In this document: positions 23,808-36,116 of the stretch, one piece after another | Layout of the letters: each line of letters starts with the position of its first letter | How positions within the stretch are numbered: the first letter of the stretch is position 1 | Notes under the pieces: generated by a model | What the model saw: only the letters and a program-made list of their open reading frames with translations | Databases searched by the model: none | Told to the model about the DNA's origin: nothing | Position numbers and translations under genes: made by a program | Assembly: GCF_900090045.1 (NCBI RefSeq) | Contig: NC_041788.1 | Coordinates: 1,550,001 to 1,614,000 of the forward strand | Length of the DNA stretch: 64,000 nucleotides | Origin: Plasmodium malariae | Lineage: Eukaryota > Apicomplexa > Aconoidasida > Haemosporida > Plasmodiidae | Direction of reading: 5' to 3'

Positions 23808-25448
23808 ATGGATAGGAGAATTGAGGCAAGGAGAAAAGAATTTAAGAAGAATAGTGATGATACGAGGAGAAAAAGGGAGGATTTGGTGGTACAGATAAGA
23901 AAACAACAAAGAGAATGTCAATTAGAAAGTAAAAGAGCAATGATAATGGCAAATATAGGTTTTGAAGAAAATTCTTCATATAATACAACAAATTATATAA
24001 AAACAAATCAAAGTTATTCAACAAATGATTCATTATATAACACATCTTCAAATAATAGTTCAAATACGTTAGAAATGTTAAAAAAAATACCATCCTTAGC
24101 TATAGGTGTAAGATCATCCGAATTTGTAACTCAGTTAAATAGTACAAGAGAATTAAGAAAATTATTATCTATAGAAAAGGGTCCTCCAATACAAGAAGTA
24201 ATTAATTCAGGAGTAGTACCATATATAGTTGAGTTTTTAAAGTATGATGATAAAACCGATTTACAATTTGAAGCTGCATGGGTGTTAACAAATATTGCCT
24301 CAGGTTCACAAGAACAAACAAAAGTAGTTATTGATAATAATGCTGTACCTCATCTTGTTAGGTTATTAAATAGTGAAAAAGAAGATGTTTGTGAACAAGC
24401 TGTTTGGGCTTTAGGTAATATTGCAGGAGATTCAGCTGAATGTAGAGAATATGTATTAAATCAAAATTCTTTACCATTGTTATTAAAAATTTTAAGAACA
24501 AGTCATAAAAGAACATTAATAAGAAATGCAGCGTGGACTTTATCTAATTTATGTAGAGGTAAACCAGCACCAAAATTTGAAATAGTTTCAAAAGCTTTAC
24601 CAACTCTAGCTGCATTAATTTATAATGATGATGAAGAAATATTAACAGATTCATGTTGGACTCTTTCTTACTTATCTGATGGATCTAATGAAAATATTAA
24701 TGCTGTTTTAGATGCAGGAGTGGCAGAACGAGTGGTTGAATTATTAAGTCACTGTTCATTTTTAGTTCAAACACCTGCATTAAGGACAGTTGGAAATATT
24801 GTTACTGGAGATGATTTACAAACAGATGTTGTTGTTAAATTAGGTGCAGTTCAAAAATTATCTTGCTTACTTAATTCTTCAAAAAAAAGTATTAAAAAGG
24901 AGGCCTGTTGGGCTTTATCAAATATTACTGCTGGAAATATTTCACAAATACAAGCCGTAATAGATAATAATGTTATACCGCAACTTATAAATATTTTATT
25001 GAAAGAAGATTTTGAAGTAAGAAAAGAAGCTGCATGGGCCATATCAAATGCATCCTCAGGGGGATCAGAATCACAAATTGAATATCTAGTAGAATGTGGA
25101 GCTATACATTCCTTATCCAACCTATTAGATGTAGAGGATGCCAATATTATTTCTGTAACATTAGAAGGGTTAGAAAATATTTTAGAAATGGGAGAAAATA
25201 AAAAATTGAGGGATAATCTTCCATCTAACCCATATGTACACATGTTTGAAGAATGTGATAGTGTACATAAAATTGATGCATTACAAGATAGAAAAGTTGA
25301 TAATATATGTAATAAGGCATGGAAAATATTGTATAAGTACTTCCCTTTTATTATTAATAATGAAATAAATAATGCGCAGGTATCCCTAAATAACGTTTTT
25401 GCAAACAGCGATGACGCTGTTTTAAATAAAGATTTTACATTTGATTAA
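23808..25448 (+). CDS. Importin alpha (karyopherin alpha)
   Basis: Importin alpha binds nuclear localisation signals and hands cargo to importin beta for nuclear entry. This 546-aa single-exon protein has an N-terminal importin-beta-binding region rich in Arg/Lys ([30 protein letters not shown]). A Ser/Asn linker (about 52-88) follows, then about ten armadillo repeats with the family signatures [53 protein letters not shown] and [11 protein letters not shown]. These Trp-Asn pairs line the NLS-binding groove. The C-terminal repeat (residues about 440-500) ends in an acidic-polar tail. Length and order match the family. Very secure. Confidence 0.97.
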   Translation: MDRRIEARRKEFKKNSDDTRRKREDLVVQIRKQQRECQLESKRAMIMANIGFEENSSYNTTNYIKTNQSYSTNDSLYNTSSNNSSNTLEMLKKIPSLAIGVRSSEFVTQLNSTRELRKLLSIEKGPPIQEVINSGVVPYIVEFLKYDDKTDLQFEAAWVLTNIASGSQEQTKVVIDNNAVPHLVRLLNSEKEDVCEQAVWALGNIAGDSAECREYVLNQNSLPLLLKILRTSHKRTLIRNAAWTLSNLCRGKPAPKFEIVSKALPTLAALIYNDDEEILTDSCWTLSYLSDGSNENINAVLDAGVAERVVELLSHCSFLVQTPALRTVGNIVTGDDLQTDVVVKLGAVQKLSCLLNSSKKSIKKEACWALSNITAGNISQIQAVIDNNVIPQLINILLKEDFEVRKEAAWAISNASSGGSESQIEYLVECGAIHSLSNLLDVEDANIISVTLEGLENILEMGENKKLRDNLPSNPYVHMFEECDSVHKIDALQDRKVDNICNKAWKILYKYFPFIINNEINNAQVSLNNVFANSDDAVLNKDFTFD

Positions 25449-25551
25449 GGGAAACAGGAAAAAGTGGAATTGGAACGTCCATCGTGCACGCATTTCTTCG
25501 TGCACATGCGAATATAAGTGGATACACATAAATAAATGCATACATATGAAC

Positions 25552-25590
<39 letters not shown>

Positions 25591-26323
25591 TGTGTGTATG
25601 CGTGTGTACATATGTATATTTATTTTCACATACATTTATGCGAGAATTAAGAGCAGTGTTAAGGTGTGAGGGTAAGTATATGTACACATATAATATGCAG
25701 GCATTCAAATATACTTACCAGCATGCACATATATATGGAATTTTATATATCCATATAATAAAATAGGTAAACACGTAACTTGAGTGGAATATAGGAAAAC
25801 TTTTTTTTTAAAAGAAGAAATCTTATGAAATATATATTAGTGTATCTATTATTTCACGTATTTATCCATATATTTATGCATTTATTCATCCGTTCATATA
25901 TTAATTTATTCATTTATTCATCTATTCATTCATCTATTAATTATTCATCTATTCTCTCACGCTCCTATTCATTCATTCAATATCTATTCACTTATTTTCA
26001 CATTTATTTTCACATTCATTTTCACATTCATTTTCACATTCGTTTTCCGCCTTTTTTTGAAATCCTTTTGAATATTTATATTCGTAATATAACAAGAGTG
26101 TGCATGCACCGATTTGCGTATACATATATATACGTATATGTACATGCCTATATTTTTACTGCATTTTTTTTATGGTTTTAAAAAATTTTATATATTACAA
26201 GTTATAATATTATATTAAAACTTGAAACACTAAAAGATTCATACCTAATGTTTATGAAATATTAGTGACCAGACAAGTATTTATATAAATAAATTTAAGA
26301 ATAATTTGTAGAAAAATAAATTA

Positions 26324-26545
26324 TCAAACTAAACAGGGAACATATTCTGTACAGTGGGTATACGTATATATAAAAATACACACTTCGATTAAATTTGTTA
26401 CTGATTTTTCCTGATACAATATTTTAATTTTTTTTTTTTTTTTTCCTACACACTCTATATAATCAAATAACAACTCCGTCTTTTCATTGATATCTGTACT
26501 CAATTTCAGTAAGACGTGGCGCTTGCTCCTTAAGTAAGATCTCAT
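26324..26545 (-). CDS. Candidate small gene, exon reading MRSYLRSKRHVLLKL
   Basis: From 26545 the minus strand reads MRSYLRSKRHVLLKL then STDINEKTELLFDYIEC, a balanced amphipathic sequence unlike the flanks. It is followed by a possible donor (TGT|GTAGGA), a poly-A(T) stretch, a possible acceptor before EKSVTNLIE, and another before NMFPV-stop. Joined in phase this would be a protein of about 46 aa. The plus strand shows a rival arrangement here (see findings), so at most one is real. Not recognised. Confidence 0.25.
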   Translation of the reverse strand: MRSYLRSKRHVLLKLSTDINEKTELLFDYIECVGKKKKKIKILYQEKSVTNLIEVCIFIYTYTHCTEYVPCLV

Positions 26546-27763
26546 ATTTATTGAGAAAAATGCGAAATGTATTGAGGTATAAAAAGAAAAAAAAAAAAAA
26601 AAAGTTACTTGGTTTTTTGTTTTTTTCTTTTCAAATGTATATAGTACAGAGGTTTAAAAAAAATTCATGTCGATTTATTTATTTTTCAGACGCAATTACA
26701 ACAGAAAATTCTATATGAAAAAAAAAAAAAAATTGAGGAGAAAAATAAAATAGTGAGAGATTCTTCCTTTTGAAAAAAGTTGTTGAACATGTTCATGTTC
26801 TTTCTTGAAATTATATTTTTAAAATTATATTTTTTTTTTTTTCTTCACTCCATAATAACATAATACCTGTTTTCCCTATATTTTTCATTTATTTTTTAGA
26901 GGTTCACCTAAAGACATACACATTAATTTGCTTTTTCTACTCAATATATGTTTTAACATAGTATGTACGAACACCCATATATTTATGCAGCAGAACGACT
27001 CAAAAAAAAAAAAAAAAAAATTTTTAACATAAAATTATGCCAAGTAACACTTATTAGTTATTACTTTTTCTTAAAATGTTTATCGTAATTTTTTTGTCGT
27101 GGAATGTTTTATTTTTAGACTTTATATATTTACACAAATAGATATGCTCAATAAACAACTTTGATCTTTTTTTCCGCATCTTTAAAAAAAAATAAAAATA
27201 AAGCCACGTGAAAAGATCTTTTCTATTTTTTATAATTTTCTCCCCTTATCAGATGGTGCATGCAAAAAAAATAGGGTTAGTTGAACTTTTAAAATGGACA
27301 AAAAAATGATTATTTTATTTTTACACATGTTTAAATTAAAGTAAAAATTACAATTAAAATTAAAACCATGCTGATTATTATCAATCATGTTTTAAAAAAC
27401 CTGAGAGCTTCTGCCACGTGTATACACATATATATATATATATATTTTTCTTTTTTTTTTCTTTGTGAAATAAGACGATATTTCTATTCTTCTCCATTAT
27501 GTTTTGTTAATTTTTTTTCTTTAATGTGTAAACATGCTTTTATTATTTCAAAGTTTGCCGTTGTAGATATTTTAAGTGTTGTTAAAAAAGATATGTATCT
27601 TTGGGTGTTTTTATTTTATTGTATAAAATTTAATGAGATTTTAGTGTGCTTGTCATTAATATTTAAAGAGGTATATTTTTCCATAAACTGTTATAATATT
27701 ATTCGATTTTTTTTACGTCCCTTTACTGGGTCCTTTTATTGCGTCATTTTATTGAACCACTTT

Positions 27764-27820
27764 TTGTACCCGTTTTTGTACCCATTTTTGTACCCATTTT
27801 TGTACCCGTTTTTGTACATC
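27764..27820 (+). repeat. 12-bp TTTTTGTACCCA repeat, about 4-5 copies
   Basis: A short array of TTTTTGTACCC(A/G) lies about 40-90 bp upstream of the preferred start codon of the SSP3-like gene. It is in frame and would encode FLYP repeats if translation began upstream. I take it as 5' UTR. Confidence 0.8.
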
Positions 27821-27856
27821 TTTTTTGAACCCCCATTTTTCTTCCTTTTTGAAAGT

Positions 27857-29170
27857 ATGTCGACCAAACTCTGTTATATATTTTTCCTTTTTGTATATTT
27901 GTGCACACCTGTTAAGAATGAGGGGTACATGTGCGACTTTTCGTCGGAAAAATATAGTTTAGACATGGGTGATTACTACGACGATGTGATATGTTATCAT
28001 GAGATTGGAGAGGGGGATAGTATTGGTATGATCATACCAAGGTATAGAGACGGAAATGAAAATATCCATATAATAACAAAATGTTTTGATAAAATATCCT
28101 TAAAAAAATCAGGGGCCAATCCAGTGTCTATATATGAGGTATTTACGAATGATGAAATTTCTTTATCTGACGCGAACATATTTTATAATTCTGAGTACCT
28201 TTCTTCTATTCTACATATTAAAAAGGTAAGTAAGAGTAATTACATTCACTGTGCATTCGAAAGTAGGAATGCAAAAGGAGTTCCAGTCCATAGAGGAATG
28301 ACAAAGATTTCGATAAAAAACACAGTTATTAATAATGAAAATAAATCAAACAGAAAAGTTATTGACTTATTTAATAAAATAGATTTAAATAAAGACAATT
28401 CAAAGAATAAATATTCAATTAGTGCAGAACCAGGTCATATATTATACATTTTAGGAATAAAAATGACAAATAACAAGTTTATATATTTTGATGATAATTG
28501 TCCAATAGATTTTGAACAAATAGGAGATATATACAAATATATATTCCCCTTAATAAATGAAAAGGAAGTCACATATGATTGTCCAATGTATCTTGATGAA
28601 AACGGAAAAAATATATCTGTAGGTCTTTTACATATAACCTTTGTTCAAAAAAATCCTACTTTAGTAGATATTAGTAAAGAAATTCTAAAAATGTACATGA
28701 AATATGATATAGAAAAAAACTTAATAAAACTCTTATATGGTACGGAACAGGAAGACAACAAATTAAATGGTAGTCGATATATACAACAGAGCATAGATAT
28801 AAATGAAACGCAAACGTCTAATCTTCAGTCAATGAATCTGGATAAAGAACATTGTAATAATGACAAGTGTAATGAATTATTTGATAATTCTCATTGTTCA
28901 TCCATTTGTGGAAACGGATATAGATTACACAGTAAATATAATGTACACTATGATACTCAGGGAGTGGTACCATGCAACAATGGTGAATGTTCTATTTATG
29001 ATGAAATTGAACCCTTGATCATATTTTCATTTATGGCTATTGTTATCTTCTGTATAACAGTTGTAATTTTTATTATTATGCTATATAACATTATGCATAC
29101 AGATAAGCGAAAAATTTCAGACCCTTTCTTTACCTATGACTCAAACATTAAGAACAAAGAAACGTCATAA
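27857..29170 (+). CDS. SSP3: Secreted type I membrane protein, probable sporozoite surface protein 3
   Basis: The 437-aa product from ATG 27857 has a signal peptide (MSTKLCYIFFLFVYLC), an ectodomain, one membrane helix at about 388-411 and a short cytoplasmic tail ending NIKNKETS. The ectodomain begins CDFSSEKYSL (Cys26) with a GDSIGMIIP-type stretch and ITKCFDKISL, resembling a partial s48/45 (6-Cys) module. A second DCPMYLDENGK segment follows. Before the membrane, CSSICGNGYRLHSK (from Cys347) and PCNNGEC resemble a thrombospondin type-1 core. SSP3 has a known role in sporozoite gliding in P. yoelii. The name rests on architecture and on lying next to importin alpha, as I recall for P. falciparum. 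A longer ORF from 27368 was rejected as T-rich 5' sequence. Confidence 0.7.
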   Translation: MSTKLCYIFFLFVYLCTPVKNEGYMCDFSSEKYSLDMGDYYDDVICYHEIGEGDSIGMIIPRYRDGNENIHIITKCFDKISLKKSGANPVSIYEVFTNDEISLSDANIFYNSEYLSSILHIKKVSKSNYIHCAFESRNAKGVPVHRGMTKISIKNTVINNENKSNRKVIDLFNKIDLNKDNSKNKYSISAEPGHILYILGIKMTNNKFIYFDDNCPIDFEQIGDIYKYIFPLINEKEVTYDCPMYLDENGKNISVGLLHITFVQKNPTLVDISKEILKMYMKYDIEKNLIKLLYGTEQEDNKLNGSRYIQQSIDINETQTSNLQSMNLDKEHCNNDKCNELFDNSHCSSICGNGYRLHSKYNVHYDTQGVVPCNNGECSIYDEIEPLIIFSFMAIVIFCITVVIFIIMLYNIMHTDKRKISDPFFTYDSNIKNKETS

Positions 29171-30299
29171 TTTTCCAATTGAAGCGGTTATAAGGTTATG
29201 CGGTAATGCGGTAATGCGGTAATGCTGAAAAGCCGTTAAGCTGTTAAGGGGCAAGGGGACGAAATGACAAGGGGTCAAATTGACAACGCGATAATGCAGT
29301 AAAATTGCCATTGGCCTTTATGCGCACACGAGGAGGTAATTTGTATAGGGAAACCATACAATGTTATTTATTTTTTTTTTTTTTTTTTTTTGTTTTATCT
29401 TTTCACATTTAAAAAAAAAAAAATTCCGTACATTGCATATAATTTACTATTATTCTACTACTGTTTTTTTTTTTTTTTTTTTTATTTATTTATTTTTTTT
29501 TGTTTTGTTTTATTCGTTAGCAAATATAGATCGAACTTTGAAATAAAAGAAAAAAAAAAAAAAAAATTAATTAAAACTTAACTATATGTGTAAAAATCAG
29601 CGTGTAAAAAAGTTGTATATACTGTATTTGTGTATGGGTATGATATATAATATGAGGGTGTAAAGGTATTTATGTCTCTATATCCTACACCCTAACGCAA
29701 AAATTTAACAAGCAGGAAAAAGAAAAAATTATCTTAAAAAAATATAGTTATGTATATATATATATGTTTATATATGTGTATATATTTATGTATATATATA
29801 CGAATCCGGTTTGCAAATGAAAAACTCCGCCAACCTCGTACGAATGAAATTTTTTTTTTTTTTATTATTTTATACAAAATATGTGTCAGTCCTAGAATAT
29901 GTTCAGAAAAACGGTATCATGAATTCATACATAATACATTATACTCACATATCTGCGGGAAAGTTACACCTTAATTGAACAGTAATCAGTAACTAGCTAT
30001 TTTGCGCTTAATTTTTTTCCATAAATTGAATTCACTTCTTAGATATAGCATTCAATGCAAATTTTTTGACATTTTCATATCATTATATATATTTTTATGC
30101 ACGAACATACACATTTTCATGAGTACCTATATTCATAGATATATACATAAATGCATACATACATAAATGCATACATACATAAATGCATACATACATAAAT
30201 ACATAAATACGTACTTACATAAATAAATAGCTACAGGCGCAAAAGCTTCGCCGATGTTAACCTTCTTTCCCATTTTTTTCAAACTCATAAAAGTACACG
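29171..30299. other. Intergenic region with short repeats
   Basis: After the SSP3-like stop there are about four GCGGTAAT octamers (29194-29226), long T and A runs (29370-29575), a (TA)n tract and a 16-bp ACATAAATGCATACAT repeat at 30144-30210. No gene seen. Confidence 0.5.
30144..30210. repeat. 16-bp ACATAAATGCATACAT repeat, about 4 copies
   Basis: Three clean copies and a fourth degenerate one, ending about 90 bp before the serine protease start codon. Probably neutral. Confidence 0.75.
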
Positions 30300-33288
30300 A
30301 TGAAAAAAAGTTATCTTTGGATAATTTACCGTAGAACAAAATTTGTGTGGAAAGATCATTTATTTTTTTGGCCCAAATTATATATGAAAAATTGCGTGTA
30401 TAATTTTTTAAATAATTATTATGATATAATGAATAATGTAAAGAATAAAATAGAATATTATTACTGTTTACCTACTATTTTCCTGAAAATTATTTCTGTA
30501 TCATGCTGTGAAAATGCTTATAATAATGATATTGAACCAACTTATAATTTAAAAAAAAAAAAAAAAAATTTAATAAGTGGGAACAAGAACTTTCATAAAC
30601 TAGCTGGATATGAACATTTCTCATTTGAAGTAGTTCTTTATTATATTAAACAGACTGTAACATTTCTTGTCTATTTCCTTATTCATTTTTATTTATTTTT
30701 TTATAATACTTTTTATTATATGACTAGTAATATAATAACTAAATCATTCTTAGAAATTTCAAACGAAAAGTACTATTATTCTACTTCCATTCCGAATAAT
30801 CTTTTTAACAGTTTTGTTACAATTTACAAGATGTATGAAAAGAATAATTCATTAGATTTTAAATTTAAGGTAGATCACATGGCATTTTTGGGTTCAGGAT
30901 TCATATACGACAAACAAGGTAAACATACCATAAAAAAAAGATGATTATATGTACTCATGTAGTGTGACTATATATATATATGTATATATGTATATGTGTG
31001 TTGCACCTCTTTTACGTGCGCGAAATGTGTATCTACACTTGTACGTATTCACGTATGTATGCCCACGTATACATGCACATACTCATTTACATATGCGTAT
31101 TTGTAAAAAAAGACAAAACGAAATATACGAAAATAATCACTTCCTGAAATTATAGTTAACGAAATAGAACACATACTAATAATTTAATATTAAATATTAT
31201 TGTATGTGGTTTTTTATGGCCTTTCTTTTTTATTGCTTAAAGGATATATACTGACAGCTGCGCACAATATAACAGTAACATAACAAAATCGCAAATTAAA
31301 ATATAGAACGAATATTTATACTTCATTTAAATATATTTTAAATATACTCTTTCAAGAACTCAGCTGACACATTTGTTATAAAAAATAATGACGATTTTTA
31401 TTTTGCAACAGTATCCGGTTTACATAAAGGTAAACTTCTGTACAAAAATAAAAAAAAAAAATTTATAATGTATGTGTAAAAGTTATCCCTCTGCAAACTG
31501 GGACAAAACGATTTAATCGCGCTATTATGCACGTTCACGTTACGCATATATACATATATATACGTACACGTATACCTATGCCTATACACATATATATATA
31601 AACTTACACGATACGTGCGGAACTCATATCAGACTCGGATATTTGTGTTATGAAAATTAATTCGGAGGAACAGTTTTCTCATATATCTCTAGGTAATGAA
31701 AATACACAGTAATTCGCATTAATAATTCCCTAATTTGTTTTTTTCACTTTTTTCTTTTTTTTCACTTTTTTCGTTTTCTTCATTTTTTTCGATTTTCTTG
31801 TCTACTTTAATTTCAACCTAGACTCTAGAAGAGAGGATTTAAAGCAAGGGGAACCAGTAATTGCATATGGACAAATACAGGTTTTTTCTTTTTTTTTTTT
31901 TTTTTTTTGTCCTTTTTTTTTTTCTCTTACCTGTGCGTCTAGTTTTTTCCACTGTTATATGTGTTTCTTGATTTTTTTTAAACTTGATATTTTATAATAA
32001 ATAAATAATATTCTTTTCATTGTACAAATATTGAAGAATTTCGATAAAGAAACGTACAGTATTGGTGTAGTAAATCAACCAAAGCAGACTTTTTCAAAAT
32101 TCGAAAACTTTAATGAAAACAAGAAAGCATGTTTATACCCGTTTATTCAAATATCCAATCCTATTAATAAGGGTTCGCATTCGAAAAAAATTTCATATGA
32201 CTTTTTGAGACATACATATACTGCGCATAACTATTCTATAATATAACGTAATATAATATTTCATATGACATTTTAAATATCTATTCTTTTTATTTCTTTT
32301 CATTTCTTAAAATTTTAATTTAATTTTTATTTTTATATTAATTTGTTTATTTTTATATTTACTTTTAAGGCATGTCAGGTTCACCATTAATAGATCGGCA
32401 TGGAAATCTCGTAGGAATGATACAAAAAAAAATAGATAATTACGGGTACTCATATAAGAAAAAAAAATATGATTGAAATAAAAAGGGGAATATTATTTTA
32501 CTTTTAAAGATTGGGGTGCCCAGCAAAAAAAAGAATATTACATCGTATTAATTTTTTCTTTTTTTTTCTTTATAAATCCATTACAACAATCAGATTAGCC
32601 TTACCTTCACATATTTTAAAAAATATAGCTTTATGTTTACAGCATAGAGGAACATATGAGGAACCATTTTTAGGTACACACTTAAAAAAAAGAAAAAAAA
32701 ATTATTTATAATTAACTCTTCAACATTGATAACAATTATTATATTACTGTTATTTTATTTTATTTTATTTTATTTTATCATTTTTTTTTTTTCAAAAAAT
32801 GATAGGAATAATATTAAAGGGAGAAGAATTGAGCACTAAGAATAACCAAAATAATAAAACAGGTAAAAACCGTAACTCTGTGCAACTTCTTTACCAATTA
32901 AAAATACGTTTATCATCATCAAGTTACATAATAAAATGATGTCTTACTTTTCATTTTATTTTCTCATTTTGCATGATTTTTTTCTCGCGTATTCATATAC
33001 TTCAAATTTAAATGAATTTCTTACGACTGTTTTATAATTTGTTTTTTTTTTTTTTCAATCACTACATTTTATTTCCTTCCTTTTTAAGAATTAAAAATAT
33101 ATGACGTTTTAGCTAACTCACCGGCTCACACTAGCGGATTAAAAAAAGAAGATATCCTTTTGAAGATTAACAATCTAAATATAAATCATATATGTCAAGT
33201 AAATATAAATAACAAAAAGAAACGTGTAATTTAAGTCATTAAATATTGGCAACGAAACTACAAATTGTTCGCACCGTTCGAATAAATG

Positions 33289-33323
<35 letters not shown>

Positions 33324-33548
33324 GTATGTATGGATGGATGGATGGATGTATATATAGATGCAACTACCGAAATATGAGCAATGTTTGTATTTATTGTACC
33401 TTTTTCATTTTAACCGACTACATTTAATTTCATTCTTCAGATACATGAAATTCTTAACAGTACATGTGATGGGTACATAAACGTTGAAGTTGTTCGCCAT
33501 AAAAAGAAATTAAAAATTAAAGTAAACAAAAAAAAAAAAAAAAACTAA
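30300..33548 (+). CDS. Trypsin/HtrA-like serine protease with PDZ-like C-terminus, 11 exons
   Basis: Manual splicing gives exons 30300-30918, 31243-31274, 31357-31429, 31633-31692, 31822-31880, 32037-32172, 32370-32445, 32594-32673, 32806-32862, 33089-33198 and 33441-33548. All phases agree and give 469 aa. Catalytic His214 lies in ILTAAHNI, Asp244 in SDICVMKI and Ser329 in GMSGSPLID, split over three exons. A PDZ-like end follows (VLANSPAHTSGLKKEDILLK). The first exon (206 aa) has a positively charged start and two hydrophobic stretches (about 55-72 and 112-135), so membrane insertion or organelle targeting is likely. HtrA/DegP proteases handle misfolded proteins in organelles. Oddity: SGSP replaces the usual SGGP. 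The end may instead use donor 33522 and a tiny exon at 34015-34026, which would give KVKL-stop. The exon 6 donor (G|GTTCGC) is weak. Confidence 0.85.
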
Positions 33549-34078
33549 TAAAAATAAAATAAAACTAGAATAAACATATTTAAACATTATGCATGTGTTT
33601 TGTTTGAAGATCATTTTTTATAATAATTTTTGGATATTTTTATGCCACTGAATTTTTGAAGCCCTTTGTTTTTTTTTGTTTTTAATTTATGATATTCATC
33701 TATTTTTAAATTGATAAAGCACATTTTGTACAATGTATGAATAAATTTGTTTATCATAAGAATTTTGCTTGTGGATATTTTATTATTACCATTTATTACT
33801 TCTGCTTTCATCGGTATATCTAATGAAACTTTCACGAACATGCGTGTATATGCGTAATGTCCTTTCGGTCATTATAAGTTCGCGCGTATGGACGTACGTT
33901 TGTATGTATATCTGCATGTGTATGCGTACGCTTGTATGTATATGTACTCATATATATAAATGTACAATTTATATTATAATCGCTTATTAACTTTTCTCAT
34001 TTTACACATTTCAGGTTAAACTATAATTTCCTAATATTTTGCTTTTATTATTTTTCTTTCCTTAATAACGTTGAAGTT
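33549..34078. other. Short intergenic region
   Basis: 530 bp between the protease stop and the EngB start, both plus strand. It contains a moderately G+C-rich, CG-containing patch near 33830-33910 and a candidate acceptor at 34014. It probably holds the protease 3' UTR and the EngB promoter. Confidence 0.5.
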
Positions 34079-36054
34079 ATGCTAAAGGCGAAATGTTATA
34101 GCAACAGTATTATTTGTGTATTCTATATTTTGTTCTACGCCAGTCTGACGTTTATATGCTGCTTTATTCCAAAATATAATAACAATAAACCTGTGAAATT
34201 CTCCAAAATTATAGTATATGAAAGTATATTTGAATGACAAAAGTATATAAAAATATTGCTCTTATACGTCTTTTTTATAAATTCAGTATTACGTTTATTT
34301 TATTTTGTTTTTATTTTACTTTAATTTAATTTTACATATTTCTTTATAATTTATTTTTACTTAATATTTTTTTTACTACCCTTTGCATCCCCTCCATCAA
34401 TTTATTCTTTACCCCTTGTAGACATAAATAAAAAAGAAGACTTAGAATATAAACCTTTTAAAAACATTAGTTTCAATAAACTTAAGACAAATTTAAAAAA
34501 ATTTTTAGTTGTAAATAAAAAATTTAACATATCGGACATTAAGCACGTTTCGTTCTTAGGTTAAATAGAAAAAAGAGAAAAATTACTTAAACGAATAATA
34601 CATGTATGCATGTGCGTGTTTTATATCTATATATATTTTTTTTTTTTATAATTACATCTGGAATTTTAGAGTTTGTAGATATATTACATCCTTTTCAATT
34701 TGCTGCACTCTGCACATTTTACAAGCATAATATGTGCATAAATATGCGCCTCTAATTTATATATATGGGTGTGGGTTTATGTGTATATATGAGCGTGCGT
34801 GTATGTTTATGCTGCTACATTTCTTATATAAAGAAAAGCAAAAAAAATATTACATAACTTAAGCATGTACCTGTACATTTGCCTTATCGTTTCATATGCA
34901 TGTGAACACGTGTATGTATATTAATATGTTTATGTATATATACATATGTACGTATGTAATAAAATTTTTAGAGGATTAAAACTTAAAAAGTGTAAACCAT
35001 TAATTTGTAGAACACCTATTAAGTTAAAGCAGTTAATCTACACGTTATGCAAATAATAAGAGAGAATTGTATTATAAACTGTATTATGTGCGCCTTAACT
35101 TTTACTTCCACATGATATTTTCATATACTTGACATTTATGCATAAATAAATGTACCTTTTTTTGATATTTTTACTATTTTTTTTTTTTTTTTTTTTTTTA
35201 AGGAAAATTCCACAATTATGAAAAAATTGAAAATTATGGAGTAAATGAAATATGTATATTAGGCAGGAGCAATGTAGGAAAATCAACATTTCTTAGAAAT
35301 TTTATAAAATATTTAATAAATGTTAATGAACATCATAACATTAGGGTATCAAAAAATAGTGGCTGTACAAGGTCAATTAATTTATATTCATTTGAAAATG
35401 CAAAAAAAAAAAGGTTATTCATTCTTACCGATATGCCAGGTGTCGGTTATGCAGCAGGGATAGGGAAAGAAAAAATGAATTATTTAAGAAAAAATTTAGA
35501 CGATTACATATATTTACGGAATCAAATTTGCTTATTTTTTGTTTTAATTGATATGACTGTTGACATACAGAAAAATGATGTTGCATTAGTGGATGCCATA
35601 CGGTAATTATATGCATAAGAAAAAAGCAATTCGACCATGTGCTTGATATATAGAGTGCTATGCTTTTGAAAATATATTTTATTAGCAATCTTGAGCGTAA
35701 ATATTAACAAGAATGTCATATACGTACATTTTATACACACGCACATGTTATACGCAAACATATATATATATATTATTATACACATACACGCTTATGATTT
35801 ACAGAAGAACCAATATCCCCCTTCGGGTTATCTGCACCAAAAGCGATAAGTTTAATTCAAACCCTGATGACAGACTTAACGCAATTAAAAATTTTTATAA
35901 ACTTGACAAGATTCCAATAAGTATTTCTAAATTCTCTAATCATAATTAGTAAGTTATATATGCCATTTGAAAAGTTATGTCTGCAAAGTGTTATATTTGC
36001 TGAACGATTTACATTCAGTCAATCCTTTAAATATACGAATATATACATATATAC

Positions 36055-36116
<62 letters not shown>

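Larger units (their letters stand above)
25449..27856. other. Intergenic region between importin alpha and SSP3-like gene
   Basis: 2.4 kb with (TA)n at 25557-25590 and short TTCATT/TTCACATT-type repeats at 25880-26045. An islet with competing splice-like signals at 26.3-26.8 kb is described separately. Poly-A/T runs follow. A hydrophobic frame from 27368 runs into the next gene but looks like T-rich noncoding DNA rather than its true N-terminus. Confidence 0.5.

Noticed and set aside
27368..27856. N-terminal extension of the SSP3-like frame
   Set aside because: It is T-rich, includes a 12-bp repeat, and would bury the signal peptide that begins at 27857.
33522..34026. Last intron of the serine protease joining to GTTAAACTATAA
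   Set aside because: In phase, but it would add only three residues and end 53 bp before the EngB start. The simple stop at 33546-33548 is preferred.
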